Counted from the first letter of the stretch, positions 10,403 through 19,182 are shown. The stretch is DNA of 64,000 bases from Bowmanella sp. JS7-9 (GCF_004329715.1 NZ_JXSY01000011.1:124001-188000); one strand, 5' to 3'. Translations and numbers: made by a program. The notes: generated from the letters alone by a model not told the origin.

Positions 10403-10444
10403 ATTATTAATTTATTTTGTAAACATATAAACTTGCATATTGAG

Positions 10445-10534
10445 TCACGATAACGCTTCAGTCGCTAGGCTATCTGCAAGTTCATTCCTAACGATACCGT
10501 CATGTCCTCGCACCCAGACAACGTTAACCGGATA
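10445..10534 (-). pseudogene. Relic of an RNase HI-like gene (C-terminal fragment)
   Basis: The minus strand between two stops reads YPVNVVWVRGHDGIV then RNELADSLATEALS. This matches the C-terminal part of RNase HI (in E. coli, the segment around [21 protein letters not shown]), with the catalytic-loop His and the last active-site Asp both still present. Everything upstream is missing: the frame stops at 10535 and no RNase H sequence continues in other frames. The fragment is too short to fold as an enzyme. It is probably debris of a mobile element that once occupied this spot. Confidence 0.7.
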
Positions 10535-10640
10535 TTAATGCGCTCACTGTTTCGCTCATGTAGGATTAACTACGCGACGCGCACAACGCCTTGTCAGACC
10601 GCAATTTCCCGACGTAAAAATACGTTCAAATCCAAATTAG

Positions 10641-10666
10641 AAAACCCGGCTTCGGCCGGGTTTTTT
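10641..10666 (+). terminator. Strong terminator with no gene in front of it
   Basis: AAAACCCGGC, a TTCG tetraloop, GCCGGGTTTT and six T form a textbook terminator on the plus strand; a short T run also exists on the other strand. Between groEL's own terminator (9265-9296) and this point there is no plus-strand gene, so it is either a leftover of a lost gene or the original distal terminator of groESL displaced by an insertion. Confidence 0.85.
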
Positions 10667-10793
10667 ATTGCTGCCACATCATTAGTTACGTTTGGGATCT
10701 ACATAGTTGATGTGGCCGCAAGTATTCTGTTTTACTTTGCACTGACTGGCACAATAGTGTGGTGTCAGAAGGATGAACAAGGGAGAGGGACGC

Positions 10794-11147
10794 ATGCAGC
10801 ACATCAGTGTGATTAATACGATTACCGTACCTGCCGGTATGGAACAGATGGCCGAAGACATTCGTCATGATTACGTGGCGTATTTTAGCCAGCAGGCGGG
10901 CTTTGTCAGTTCCACCTTTTATCGCGCGCTGCAGCGGGAGCCGGACGGCGCTATTCGCTACATCAACACTGTGGTGTGGCAATCCATCGAACATTTTCAG
11001 CAGGTGGTGAATGCCGGTTTCGACAATGCTGAGGGCGAAAACCGCGACGGACGCAAAGTGTTGGGCAAGGGGTTTCCGGCGCCAATTAGCGTCTCACCGG
11101 GGCAGTATGTCATCATCGATGAAACCCTCGGCGACAATCTGCTATAA
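10794..11147 (+). CDS. Antibiotic biosynthesis monooxygenase (ABM) domain protein
   Basis: 117 residues. It has the single dimeric alpha-beta barrel fold of ABM/YgiN-like proteins: INTITVPAGMEQMAEDIRHDY, GFVSSTFYRALQ, then RYINTVVWQSIEHFQQVVNA. Members are small cofactor-poor oxygenases or heme-degrading enzymes, but many are uncharacterised, and no substrate can be named here. The ATG at 10794 is preferred over 10773 because GGAGAGGG lies at a suitable distance in front of it. The next gene, on the same strand, starts 45 bases later. Confidence 0.75.
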   Translation: MQHISVINTITVPAGMEQMAEDIRHDYVAYFSQQAGFVSSTFYRALQREPDGAIRYINTVVWQSIEHFQQVVNAGFDNAEGENRDGRKVLGKGFPAPISVSPGQYVIIDETLGDNLL

Positions 11148-11192
11148 CCAATCGCCGCTAATGTCATTCAGCCAGGCAAGTTAAGGAATATC

Positions 11193-11507
11193 ATGCATCC
11201 GGATAAAGTGGTTCGTGACACCACCCGCAAGCTCACCGACCTGCCTAATATAGGAAAGGCAGGGGCAGCAGATCTGGTCTTATTGGGTATCAACAGCCCA
11301 CAGGATTTGCTCGGGCGAGATCCTTACCAGATGTATGAACAGCTATGTGTAATAACAAGGCAGCGCCACGACCCCTGTGTCATCGATGTGTTTATTTCCG
11401 TTACCCGCTTTATGCACGGTGAAGCACCAAAAGTTTGGTGGGAATATACCGAGGAGCGCAAAAATGCCTTGTTAGGTAACGAAAAAGAATCTAGTGAGCA
11501 AAGATGA
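11193..11507 (+). CDS. Helix-hairpin-helix (Cdd1-like) protein
   Basis: 104 residues. It resembles the small helix-hairpin-helix family sometimes labelled pathogenicity-locus or mitomycin-resistance protein (Cdd1): TRKLTDLPNIGKAGAADLVLLGI is the HhH, followed by QDLLGRDPYQMYEQLC, the conserved RHDPCVIDVFISVTRFM and GEAPKVWWEYTEERK. The HhH suggests non-specific DNA contact; the function is not established. Its last codon overlaps the ATG of the following acetyltransferase (ATGA). Confidence 0.82.
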   Translation: MHPDKVVRDTTRKLTDLPNIGKAGAADLVLLGINSPQDLLGRDPYQMYEQLCVITRQRHDPCVIDVFISVTRFMHGEAPKVWWEYTEERKNALLGNEKESSEQR

Positions 11508-11998
11508 CGATGGATATACAGGTGACTCAGGCGGACTACAACAACGAGCGCCATCGGCAACATATTCCACTGCTGCTAAATGCATACGCTTGCGACCCGA
11601 TGGGCGGTGGCACGCCCTTAACCGAACAGGTCATGCAGAATCTGGTAACACGACTTCAGGCCTTACCTCATGCATTCAGCGTACTTGCTTATGTGAATGG
11701 TGAGCCAGCAGGGCTGGCTAATTGCTTTGAAGGATTCTCAACATTTGCGTGTAAGCCTTTGATTAACATCCACGATATTTGTGTGCGTGCAGAATTCCGT
11801 GGGCTGGGTGTGAGCCAAAAATTGCTGGCGAAAGTCGAAGAGCTGGCCCGTCAACGAGAGTGCTGCAAGATCACGCTGGAGGTCCTGAGTAATAATCATG
11901 TGGCTAAATCTGCCTATCAAAAGTATGGCTTTGCCGGGTATGAACTGGATCCTACGGCTGGTAGCGCCGTGTTCTGGCAAAAGTCATTAACGTATTGA
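11504..11998 (+). CDS. GNAT family N-acetyltransferase
   Basis: 164 residues. The acetyl-CoA binding core is clear: ICVRAEFRGLGVSQKLLAKVEELARQRECCKITLEV (motif A, with the R/Q-x-x-G-x-G/A loop as RGLGVS) followed by SNNHVAKSAYQKYGFAGYEL (motif B). The substrate is unknown. It overlaps the Cdd1-like gene by four bases, so the pair is translationally coupled. Confidence 0.88.
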   Translation: MTMDIQVTQADYNNERHRQHIPLLLNAYACDPMGGGTPLTEQVMQNLVTRLQALPHAFSVLAYVNGEPAGLANCFEGFSTFACKPLINIHDICVRAEFRGLGVSQKLLAKVEELARQRECCKITLEVLSNNHVAKSAYQKYGFAGYELDPTAGSAVFWQKSLTY

Positions 11999-12023
11999 TT
12001 TTTATGATATATTCCGAGCGTTA

Positions 12024-12812
12024 ATGTTACTGCATGGAATGTCTTCGATGGGACTGCTAAATTTTTTCCGGTGTTGTCTGCTTGCGTGGGTTTTATATCC
12101 CGCCATAGGTACGGCCACAACCCTGTTTGATGCCAGTCGCCAACGACAAATCCCCATCGAATTATATTATCCGGCGAATGCGAATGACTGTTTGGCAACG
12201 CATCCATGCCCGGTGGCCTTGCTCAGCGCCGGCTATGGCGTGGCCCATACCGAGTACCGCTTTGTGGCTGAGGTGCTGAACCGGGCCGGGTATCTGGTCG
12301 TCGCCATTGGCCACGAATTAGCCCAGGATCCTCCCCTGTCCGTGCAGGGTAATTTATTTGAGACCCGTCGTGAAAACTGGCAGCGCGGAGCGGTAACGCT
12401 GGAGTTTGTGCAGCAAGCACTGCAAACCCAACTGCCCGGCTTTGATTTTTCCCGTCTGACTCTGGTTGGCCACTCCAATGGCGGCGATATATCTGCCTGG
12501 TTCGCCAACGCGCATCCCGAACTGGTGAGTGCCCTGATTACACTGGATCACCGACGTGTACCGTTGCCACGAAATAAAAATATCAGGGTGTTATCGATAC
12601 GCGCCAGCGACTTCCCGGCCGATGAGGGTGTGTTGCTGAGTGAGTCGGAGAAAGCCCGATTTGATGCCTGTGTGCTTACCATAGCCGGTGCTAAACATAA
12701 CGAACTGACCGATCAGGGCCCACTTTGGCTCAAAGAGCATATTGCGCAGGTTGTGTCGGGGTCACTGCGCAATCTTAACTGTGTACAACTCCAGTCACTT
12801 GGCACTCAGTAG
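12024..12812 (+). CDS. Secreted alpha/beta hydrolase
   Basis: 262 residues with an N-terminal hydrophobic leader (FFRCCLLAWVLYPAIGTATT). The nucleophile elbow is GHSNGG in LTLVGHSNGGDISAWFA, and the acid and base can be sought around ITLDHRRV and IAGAKHNELTD, where His fits the catalytic position. The early PVALLSAGYGVAHTEYRFVAE resembles the oxyanion region of dienelactone hydrolase/PAF-acetylhydrolase-like enzymes. It probably hydrolyses an ester or lipid in the periplasm or outside. Several ATGs (12024, 12039, 12048) could start it; the first is kept. Confidence 0.8.
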   Translation: MLLHGMSSMGLLNFFRCCLLAWVLYPAIGTATTLFDASRQRQIPIELYYPANANDCLATHPCPVALLSAGYGVAHTEYRFVAEVLNRAGYLVVAIGHELAQDPPLSVQGNLFETRRENWQRGAVTLEFVQQALQTQLPGFDFSRLTLVGHSNGGDISAWFANAHPELVSALITLDHRRVPLPRNKNIRVLSIRASDFPADEGVLLSESEKARFDACVLTIAGAKHNELTDQGPLWLKEHIAQVVSGSLRNLNCVQLQSLGTQ

Positions 12813-12874
12813 TCATCTTGTGATGCCACAGCGCTATACTCCCTGCTAAGGATGTAAAAACGGGAGCGGTGAAA

Positions 12875-13561
12875 ATGAGCAAAATATTGCGTTCGTTCGT
12901 CCTGCTAATGTTGCTGTTTTCTTTATTGGGTTGTGGTGGCGAAGAGGGTACCGAGGCAGAGCCGCCGAAGGTTTGTACCCAAACGAGTATCTATTATTGC
13001 CCCAGCTCCGCCTTTACTGATCCGTTTGGTATTTCTTTCACACTGGCGTGGTATAGCGGCCAGTGCACTCGTGAAGTGGTGTGTGCAGATGACCCTAACT
13101 TGCCTGCTGTAGATCCTGCCAATGGCATCATTGATGATAATTTTATTGCGGCAAACTGGACGACCAGCAGCCTGACAGATAAAGAGCCCAACTCCACATT
13201 TGATCAAGCTCAGCCATTTATTTTGCGTGCCAGTTCTGGTGTATTGATTCGGGGCTCACTGGATGCAAACACTGATCAGGCCGATATGTACGCGTTTATT
13301 GTGGATGGTGATGCGTCCATTCTTATTTATCTGTGTGAAACCCCGGATGATTGTTTGCAACCCTGGTACCAGGGAGATCAAATGTATTTAGCGCTCTACG
13401 ATCACAACCGGGTGTTGCTCGATACTACTGCTGTGCCTGAGGCCAACGGCCATGTGTTTAGCCGCCCCTATCTGATCCCTGGCGAACAATATTTTATTGC
13501 TGTTCATGCCAGCACACAGCTAACTGGCACGCTGGAATATAAGCTGGTTGTGACTGACTAA
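12875..13561 (+). CDS. Lipoprotein of unknown function with a PPC-like C-terminal domain
   Basis: 228 residues. A lipoprotein signal (SFVLLMLLFSLLGCGGEE) has its lipobox cysteine at about residue 21. The middle has several cysteines. The C-terminal half (EPNSTFDQAQPF, GSLDANTDQADMYAFIVDGD, then PYLIPGEQYFIAVHASTQ) reads like a pre-peptidase C-terminal (PPC) beta-sandwich, a common add-on of secreted proteins. The start at 12875 is chosen over GTG at 12869 because GGGAG lies eight bases upstream. The role is unknown. Confidence 0.75.
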   Translation: MSKILRSFVLLMLLFSLLGCGGEEGTEAEPPKVCTQTSIYYCPSSAFTDPFGISFTLAWYSGQCTREVVCADDPNLPAVDPANGIIDDNFIAANWTTSSLTDKEPNSTFDQAQPFILRASSGVLIRGSLDANTDQADMYAFIVDGDASILIYLCETPDDCLQPWYQGDQMYLALYDHNRVLLDTTAVPEANGHVFSRPYLIPGEQYFIAVHASTQLTGTLEYKLVVTD

Positions 13562-13664
13562 AGCGGCGCGATGTGAATAATGTTGGATCAATGCGGACAT
13601 GCCTGTTGATGCGTGGCATTCTATCCATATATGTAAGCGATTGATAAAATAGAGAAAAATCTAA

Positions 13665-14069
13665 ATGTACAGTGGAAGTTGTTTATGCGGTTCACTCACC
13701 TATACGCTGCAAGGTGCGATTAGCAATATTATTCACTGCCACTGCTCGCTTTGCCGCAAAGCGACCGGTAGTGCCTATGCCACCAATGGCTTTATTCAGG
13801 CTCAAGATTTTGCCCTGACAGACAAGCAAAACACGCTAACATTTTTTGAAAGCAAAGCTGGCACGCGTAAGTACTTCTGTCGTCACTGTGGCACGCCCAT
13901 TTACAGCGCCAATCCCAACTCTCCGGAGCGTTATCGTTTGCGTATCGGCAGTCTCGATAGTGATATTTGCGAACGCCCCATGTCACATAATTTCGTCACG
14001 TCCAAAGCCAACTGGGAAGAGCTTGACGCTGATTTACCTCACTATGTCGCTCACGAACCCGGTCGCTGA
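13665..14069 (+). CDS. GFA/CENP-V family zinc protein
   Basis: 134 residues. It carries the cysteine pattern of the GFA family, named for glutathione-dependent formaldehyde-activating enzyme: GSCLCGSLTY, then HCHCSLCRKATGSAYA, and FCRHCGTPIYS. These ligate two zinc ions. Whether it acts on a glutathione adduct is not shown; many paralogues have unknown roles. It stands alone with about 100 bases on each side. Confidence 0.88.
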   Translation: MYSGSCLCGSLTYTLQGAISNIIHCHCSLCRKATGSAYATNGFIQAQDFALTDKQNTLTFFESKAGTRKYFCRHCGTPIYSANPNSPERYRLRIGSLDSDICERPMSHNFVTSKANWEELDADLPHYVAHEPGR

Positions 14070-14170
14070 TTGACCTTTACAGAACATTTACATTGCATTG
14101 ACCGCAACTGACATATCTCTTTTTACACTTAACGGCACAGGTTGTTTGATGTTGAATAAGAGAGACAGAA

Positions 14171-15589
14171 ATGATGTCAGGTCAATACAGACTATGCGGA
14201 CTTTTAACCGTCATTTACCTTGCTGGATGTGCAGGTGAGGATACCCAAAGTGCCATCAAAGACAGCGCCGGCGACACACTTCTTGCCGCCCCAACTTTTG
14301 TTGACGTACCCGGGACGCAGACCCAGCAAGCCTATGTACGCTTTGGGTTTAGCTCCATCCACACAAATCAGTTCGAGTGCCAATTGGACGATGAGTCTCC
14401 CTATCTGTGCAACAGTCCTGAATTGATATATCCGCTGGAAAAAGGTCCCCATTCGTTTACTGTGCGAGCTGTCGACGATAACGGCGTAGCCGGGCAAGGG
14501 CAGGAGTATCAGTGGTCGGTAGACGATGTGTTTGTCGGTCAGGTACCTGAGGATGTAATCGTCACAGGCATTCATCCTGAACCAGCCGACCCATTGAGCT
14601 GGCGCGGCATTTTCAGGATAAATTGTGACTTTTCCCATGGTGCATATAACGATCCCATTGTGTTTCCTAATCAGAGTAATGCAGCGCATCTGCACCACTT
14701 TTATGGCAACACATTAACCGACGAAAATAGCACGACGGAGACGCTTTTTACCCTCGGTGAGTCCAGTTGTCAGGGGAATTTTCTCAATCGTTCTGCCTAT
14801 TGGGTGCCAGCCCTGCTTGCGCCTGATTATGATCCGATATCAGGTGATCGGGTTATTGACTCACAGGGCGAACCGGCATGGAAAGCGGTACCTGCCGTTG
14901 TGGGCAACGATGAGGAAGCACATGAGATTTTTTATTATTCGGCGGGCGTGTCTGATCTTTCATCGATTCAGCCCATTCCCGTCGGCTTAAAAATGATTGC
15001 CGGTGACCACATGGGTAAGCCGGGCAATGAACAGGATACTGCTATCGTGCGATGGCACTGTCAGTCCTGGGAGTCCAATGACGCTACCAATCCACGCTGG
15101 AGTAGCAGTATCCCTGAATGTGTCGCGCCAGACCGTGTCAGAATGGATGTGTTTTTCCCCAGTTGTTGGAATGGAGCAGACCTGGATTCAGCAGATCACA
15201 AAAGTCATATGGCATACCCGGTGAGCGAGGGAGGCGACAGGACACTGACCTGCCCCTCTTCCCATCCAATCCCGCTGGTCCGCGTTAGTTTTCACTATGC
15301 ATTTGGTGTTAAACCGGATGTTTATGAGCCGGTCACGCAAAGTAGCAAAGGTTGGCGATTTGCGTCTGATTCCTACCAGGTTGACGAGCTTAATCCCGGT
15401 GGAATGTCATTACACGGAGACTGGTTTAATGCCTGGCATCCGCAGATTATGCAGCAGATACTCGAAGGGTGTATTCGCCAGGGACTTGATTGTCACGATG
15501 GCAATCTTGCCAATGGATTCAGACTCAGCGGCACAAGACCGGGCATACAAACAGAACCATTAATTATCAACGAGGGCAGAGGGCACTGA
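14171..15589 (+). CDS. DUF1996 lipoprotein with an N-terminal Ig-like region
   Basis: 472 residues. The lipobox is LTVIYLAGCAGED. Residues 40-125 look like a beta-sandwich of the HYR/Ig type (FECQLDDESPYLCNSPELIYPLEKG). From about 150 the DUF1996 domain is clear: FRINCDFSHGAYNDPIVFP, HLHHFYGNTLTDENSTTETL, FLNRSAYWVPAL, RWHCQSW, then VFFPSCWNGADLDSADHKSHMAYP and HGDWFNAW. DUF1996 is best known from fungi and actinomycetes, and its function is unknown; the many His/Asp/Trp suggest a carbohydrate or metal site. The 3' end overlaps the converging gene by 30 bases. Confidence 0.85.
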   Translation: MMSGQYRLCGLLTVIYLAGCAGEDTQSAIKDSAGDTLLAAPTFVDVPGTQTQQAYVRFGFSSIHTNQFECQLDDESPYLCNSPELIYPLEKGPHSFTVRAVDDNGVAGQGQEYQWSVDDVFVGQVPEDVIVTGIHPEPADPLSWRGIFRINCDFSHGAYNDPIVFPNQSNAAHLHHFYGNTLTDENSTTETLFTLGESSCQGNFLNRSAYWVPALLAPDYDPISGDRVIDSQGEPAWKAVPAVVGNDEEAHEIFYYSAGVSDLSSIQPIPVGLKMIAGDHMGKPGNEQDTAIVRWHCQSWESNDATNPRWSSSIPECVAPDRVRMDVFFPSCWNGADLDSADHKSHMAYPVSEGGDRTLTCPSSHPIPLVRVSFHYAFGVKPDVYEPVTQSSKGWRFASDSYQVDELNPGGMSLHGDWFNAWHPQIMQQILEGCIRQGLDCHDGNLANGFRLSGTRPGIQTEPLIINEGRGH

Positions 15590-16090
15590 GTTTTCCTGTG
15601 GCGGCTCAACATAGCAGCGTTGAGCTGATGCCACTCCCTTGAGAAATGCTCTACGAACATTGCCGGCTAATATGGCGCGCTTTACCAGATCTGAGTGACG
15701 CTGTGCACCGGTCAATTTCCGAATCCAACTGCGGAAAGGAATGATATCGGATGCCGTGCGTTTTACCGCATCCACTGAAGCTTGCGCCAGTGTGTCAGAG
15801 CCCTTGTTGAGCAAGCTATCGTCTTTGACACCCTTCGGCGCGTCGAAATCTGCAGGCAGCAATAAATCTAATTCACGGATTTCGCTGAAAATACTCACAC
15901 ACATTAAGTCGTTTGGCAGGAAATAAGGGTTATCGCAGGCTTGCACTAAGGGTGCCGGAATCTCCTGACGAACGATGTTGAGATCAGTCAATGGGGTGCC
16001 TGCCGCGTCCTGCAGAGCTTGCTGACGAGATGCGCAGCCAGCAGCAAAAACGATGATGAGATAGCTGAAAAATACCCGCACGAATGTCAC
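15560..16090 (-). CDS. Small lipoprotein of unknown function
   Basis: 176 residues with a lipobox (FFSYLIIVFAAGCASRQQ, Cys at residue 19). The mature part has a few cysteines (VQACDNPYFLPNDLMC and the C-terminal SAQRCYVEPP) that could form disulfides. I do not recognise the family. It converges on the DUF1996 gene with a 30-base overlap of coding sequence. Confidence 0.65.
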   Translation of the reverse strand: MTFVRVFFSYLIIVFAAGCASRQQALQDAAGTPLTDLNIVRQEIPAPLVQACDNPYFLPNDLMCVSIFSEIRELDLLLPADFDAPKGVKDDSLLNKGSDTLAQASVDAVKRTASDIIPFRSWIRKLTGAQRHSDLVKRAILAGNVRRAFLKGVASAQRCYVEPPQENSVPSALVDN

Positions 16091-16292
16091 TTCCTGTTGT
16101 TTTTAATTGTTGGTTGCTCTGCCAGTTTATCAAAACCAGCACTGCCATTATGCAGGCGTCAGCATATCGCAACGCCGTAACCCAATGAAATACGGTTATT
16201 TTGTTTAATTGGTGGCAAATTTGTTGGGAGGCAGTAAATCTAATGGCGGGTCGTTAACGTATGAGTTCATCAAATTAATAAAGGAGGTCATG

Positions 16293-16808
16293 ATGCGCCA
16301 ACTTTGCATAGCGATTGGATTAATCTTGTTGTCAGCCTGTACCGGCGTGCCCGAGGGGATCAAGCCGGTCTCGCCATTTAATCTGGAGCGCTATTTAGGC
16401 ACCTGGTATGAAATCGCCCGCATGCCCCATAGTTTTGAGGATGGCCTGAATCAGGTGACGGCCAATTACAGTCTGCGCGAAGATGGTGGTGTAAAAGTCA
16501 TTAACCGTGGTTATGACACCGATGCCGGAAAATGGCAGCAGGCGGAAGGTAAAGCGTATTTTGTGGAGGATAACCAAATTGGCCATTTGAAAGTGTCTTT
16601 CTTTGGTCCGTTCTATGGTGCTTATGTGGTGTTTGAACTGGATCACCTGAACTATCAGTATGCCTTCGTATCTGGTCCGGATCGGGAATACTTGTGGTTT
16701 CTGGCCCGCACGCCAACGGTTAGCCCCGAGTTGCTGGCGCATTTTCAGCAAACGGCTGCTGAGCTTGGTTTCGACACCAGCAAATTAATTTACTCGGAAC
16801 AGCAGTAG
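16293..16808 (+). CDS. blc: Outer-membrane lipocalin Blc
   Basis: 171 residues. It is a lipoprotein (IGLILLSACTGVPEG) with the lipocalin motif near the N-terminus: FNLERYLGTWYEIARMPHSFE (GxW motif), then VTANYSLREDGGVKVINRGYD and the third element YQYAFVSGPDREYLWFLARTP. Bacterial Blc binds fatty acids or lysophospholipids in the outer membrane. The ATG at 16293 follows a perfect GGAGG at five bases, which decides it against 16290 and the longer frame. Confidence 0.93.
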   Translation: MRQLCIAIGLILLSACTGVPEGIKPVSPFNLERYLGTWYEIARMPHSFEDGLNQVTANYSLREDGGVKVINRGYDTDAGKWQQAEGKAYFVEDNQIGHLKVSFFGPFYGAYVVFELDHLNYQYAFVSGPDREYLWFLARTPTVSPELLAHFQQTAAELGFDTSKLIYSEQQ

Positions 16809-16829
16809 CCCGCGCTGATTAGCGGGCTA
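16806..16829. terminator. Hairpin between converging genes
   Basis: TAGCCCGC and GCGGGCTA pair perfectly around an eight-base loop. The hairpin covers the last bases of both converging genes (lipocalin and DUF2254). There is no T run, so termination would be weak or factor-assisted. Confidence 0.5.
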
Positions 16830-18126
16830 GCGCGTAGGCTTCTTCAATATCGCGGCGGTCTTTGCCACAAAAGTCCTGTTGGTCCGTGAGCTGAAAAATG
16901 GCATCACAGTGGGCGCTGATAAGCGGCTGCACTGTGTCAGGCATGGCTTTCCTTAACGAGTACAGCGACTGTAACTGGTAAATTATCATTGCCACATGAC
17001 AGACACTGGCCTGTCGAATCTGGTCATACGCGGTATTGATCACGCCTTCGAGGGTGAATGTCCGCCGTTTCAACCAGCTATTGGACTGGGTGTCTACGAT
17101 GCTTTGGGCGGGAAATTCCAGTTGGCCGATGGCGGCACAGGCGCTGGTGAGCTTATCCAGGCACGCCATCGCACTGTAAGGGTCGTTAATGCCAGGGGAC
17201 AGCGCGCGTAGTGCCAGTTCAACCAGCTGTGAAATCGCAAATTCCACATCCTGAATCGGCGTACGATTTGTGCCAACGCGAATCTGTTTGGCAAAGTCTG
17301 CCAGATGGGCATCACTTACTGGCAGATTGGCATGAATGGTCATCAGGCGATGGCCGGTAAAAATATGGTCACCACTGCGGGCAAACACTTCGATGCCTGC
17401 AATCAGGTCAGGGTGCGTCTGTAGCAGGCATTCATAATCTATATATTCCACGTAGCCACAATCGGCGGCAAACACAGCATGCTGAAATTCCGTCGGCTGA
17501 GGCAAGCTGTCTGCGATAACACGAATCGTTGATTTCGCCGCAGGCTGCGGAAATAAGTGATTGATATTGCCAATAAACTCGCGGTAGCTACGGTAAATTA
17601 CCTGATCTGCCTGAATAAACCTGGCGATATGGTGCAGGAAGTAAATCATGCCGAATATATCGATGATCATTGCCAGCATGGCAGTGGCAACTAACAAGGA
17701 ACGCGCGTCAGCAAATTCGGCGAAACTGTCCAGTTGATGGGTGGCAATCAGGCAAAACAAAAAGCTGGATAACAAAATACCCAGAATCCACTGTGTGCCC
17801 TTGTCCAGCATAAACGTGCGCAATAACCGTGGGCCAAATTGTGCCGAGGCCATAGTGAGCGCCACGATGGTCATGGAGAACGCGATGGATGTGGCGGTAA
17901 TAATCGACGACGCCAGCGTCGAGAGCAGTTGCCGCGCGGCGTCCTGTTCAATCATCGGTGCGATGGTTTGCACCCAGTCAGGTAAGTCGGGGCGGTCAAT
18001 CAGACTGATAAAAACGAATGCACTACTACAGGAAATTAGCATCAGACACACGGGAATAAACCAGTAGCTAGCGCGAAAACGTTCCCACTGATGGAGGATA
18101 AACTGTTGGCCGAACAGGTTTTTCAT
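16819..18126 (-). CDS. DUF2254 family membrane protein
   Basis: 435 residues. Four hydrophobic segments occur in the first 165 residues (about 22-45, 70-90, 112-130, 140-165), including the family-typical ATSIAFSMTIVALTMASAQFGPRLLRTFM. A large soluble domain follows with LVELALRALSPGINDPYSAMACLD, the hallmark of DUF2254. Function is unknown. The ATG at 18126 has AAGGA seven bases ahead. Confidence 0.9.
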   Translation of the reverse strand: MKNLFGQQFILHQWERFRASYWFIPVCLMLISCSSAFVFISLIDRPDLPDWVQTIAPMIEQDAARQLLSTLASSIITATSIAFSMTIVALTMASAQFGPRLLRTFMLDKGTQWILGILLSSFLFCLIATHQLDSFAEFADARSLLVATAMLAMIIDIFGMIYFLHHIARFIQADQVIYRSYREFIGNINHLFPQPAAKSTIRVIADSLPQPTEFQHAVFAADCGYVEYIDYECLLQTHPDLIAGIEVFARSGDHIFTGHRLMTIHANLPVSDAHLADFAKQIRVGTNRTPIQDVEFAISQLVELALRALSPGINDPYSAMACLDKLTSACAAIGQLEFPAQSIVDTQSNSWLKRRTFTLEGVINTAYDQIRQASVCHVAMIIYQLQSLYSLRKAMPDTVQPLISAHCDAIFQLTDQQDFCGKDRRDIEEAYALAR

Positions 18127-18202
18127 CACAAAGTCCTTGTGCTGGGCAAGTTGTATAGATAGAAGTAAAGTGATTGAAGGGCAAACGCAAGTGGAGATGC
18201 AA

Positions 18203-18745
18203 ATGTTACAGGCAGCGAATTGTGGGGTGCTGGTAATTGATATTCAGGGGCGGCTGGCCGAGTTGGTGGTCAACAGCCATCAGGTGATTCAGCGCACCGC
18301 TACCCTGATTAAGGTCGCACAATTATTGGATTTACCGGTTATCACCGTCCAGCAAACACCAGAAAAGTTAGGTGAGACTGTCCCTGAGATTGCCAATCTG
18401 TTGTACGCCCCGATTTTTGCCAAGCATACCTTCAGCGCCTTGGGGGATGAGGAAATCCTGCATGCGATAAAGTCCAGTGGCATCACACAGTGGCTGGTGT
18501 GCGGGATTGAGACGCATATCTGTGTGTATCAGACGGTATCAGACTTACTTAAGCTGGGTAAAAAGGTGCAGTTGGTGAGTGATGTATGTTCCTCCCGGGA
18601 GTCCGCAAACCGTGATCTGGCGCTGGAAAAAATGCTACGTGCCGGTGCCGAATTAACCAGCGTGGAGATGGCCATCTATGAGCTGATAGGCGATAGTCAT
18701 GCCCCGGTGTTCCGGCAGATATTACCGCTGGTAAAAGCGCTATGA
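18203..18745 (+). CDS. Isochorismatase-family cysteine hydrolase
   Basis: 180 residues. The catalytic triad of the family is visible: Asp in GVLVIDIQGRLAE, Lys in APIFAKHTFSAL and Cys in WLVCGIETHICVYQTVSDL. The cis-peptide segment precedes the cysteine as expected. Family members hydrolyse small amides or isochorismate; this group (YcaC-like) has few known substrates. The start is placed at 18203 because GGAG lies six bases before it. The stop overlaps the next ATG, opening a three-gene coupled cluster with the CPCC and YbaK genes. Confidence 0.88.
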   Translation: MLQAANCGVLVIDIQGRLAELVVNSHQVIQRTATLIKVAQLLDLPVITVQQTPEKLGETVPEIANLLYAPIFAKHTFSALGDEEILHAIKSSGITQWLVCGIETHICVYQTVSDLLKLGKKVQLVSDVCSSRESANRDLALEKMLRAGAELTSVEMAIYELIGDSHAPVFRQILPLVKAL

Positions 18746-19182
18746 GCATTGCGTGGTTAATTGAATATGCCAAATGGCGTGAAACCGCGCCGCGCGGGGT
18801 GAAAGTACGTGACCGTTTTCTGTGCCCCTGTTGTTTTATGCCAACCCTGACTCGCCGGGGCAGTTATGAGATTTGCGCCATCTGTTTTTGGGAAGATGAT
18901 GGTCAGGACAATGAGGATGCAGATGTCTATCTGGGCGGGCCAAATCATGGGCTTACCCTGACTGAAGCGCGGCATAATTTTGATCGTTTCCGTACCATGT
19001 ACCCGCCAGAGCATGCCCTGTATGCCGAACAAAAGGTGACTGAAACGCTGCGTCTGAGCCTTTATACCGTGATGAGCGAAGCGCTGACGAAAAATAGCAA
19101 ACAAAGCTGGCAGGATATGCTGGCAGTGGAAAAGCAGTTCAATCGGAAAATGGCGACTTATCGCCGCAAAGGTACCTTATGA
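18742..19182 (+). CDS. CPCC-family cysteine-rich protein
   Basis: 146 residues. The motif FLCPCCFMPTLTRRGSYEICAICFWEDDGQD is of the CPCC domain type, a small zinc-binding module of unknown function, and the conserved NHGLTLTEARHNF follows. The C-terminal half is helical. It overlaps both neighbours by four bases (ATGA), so it is translated together with the isochorismatase-like hydrolase and the YbaK-like deacylase. Confidence 0.85.
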   Translation: MSIAWLIEYAKWRETAPRGVKVRDRFLCPCCFMPTLTRRGSYEICAICFWEDDGQDNEDADVYLGGPNHGLTLTEARHNFDRFRTMYPPEHALYAEQKVTETLRLSLYTVMSEALTKNSKQSWQDMLAVEKQFNRKMATYRRKGTL

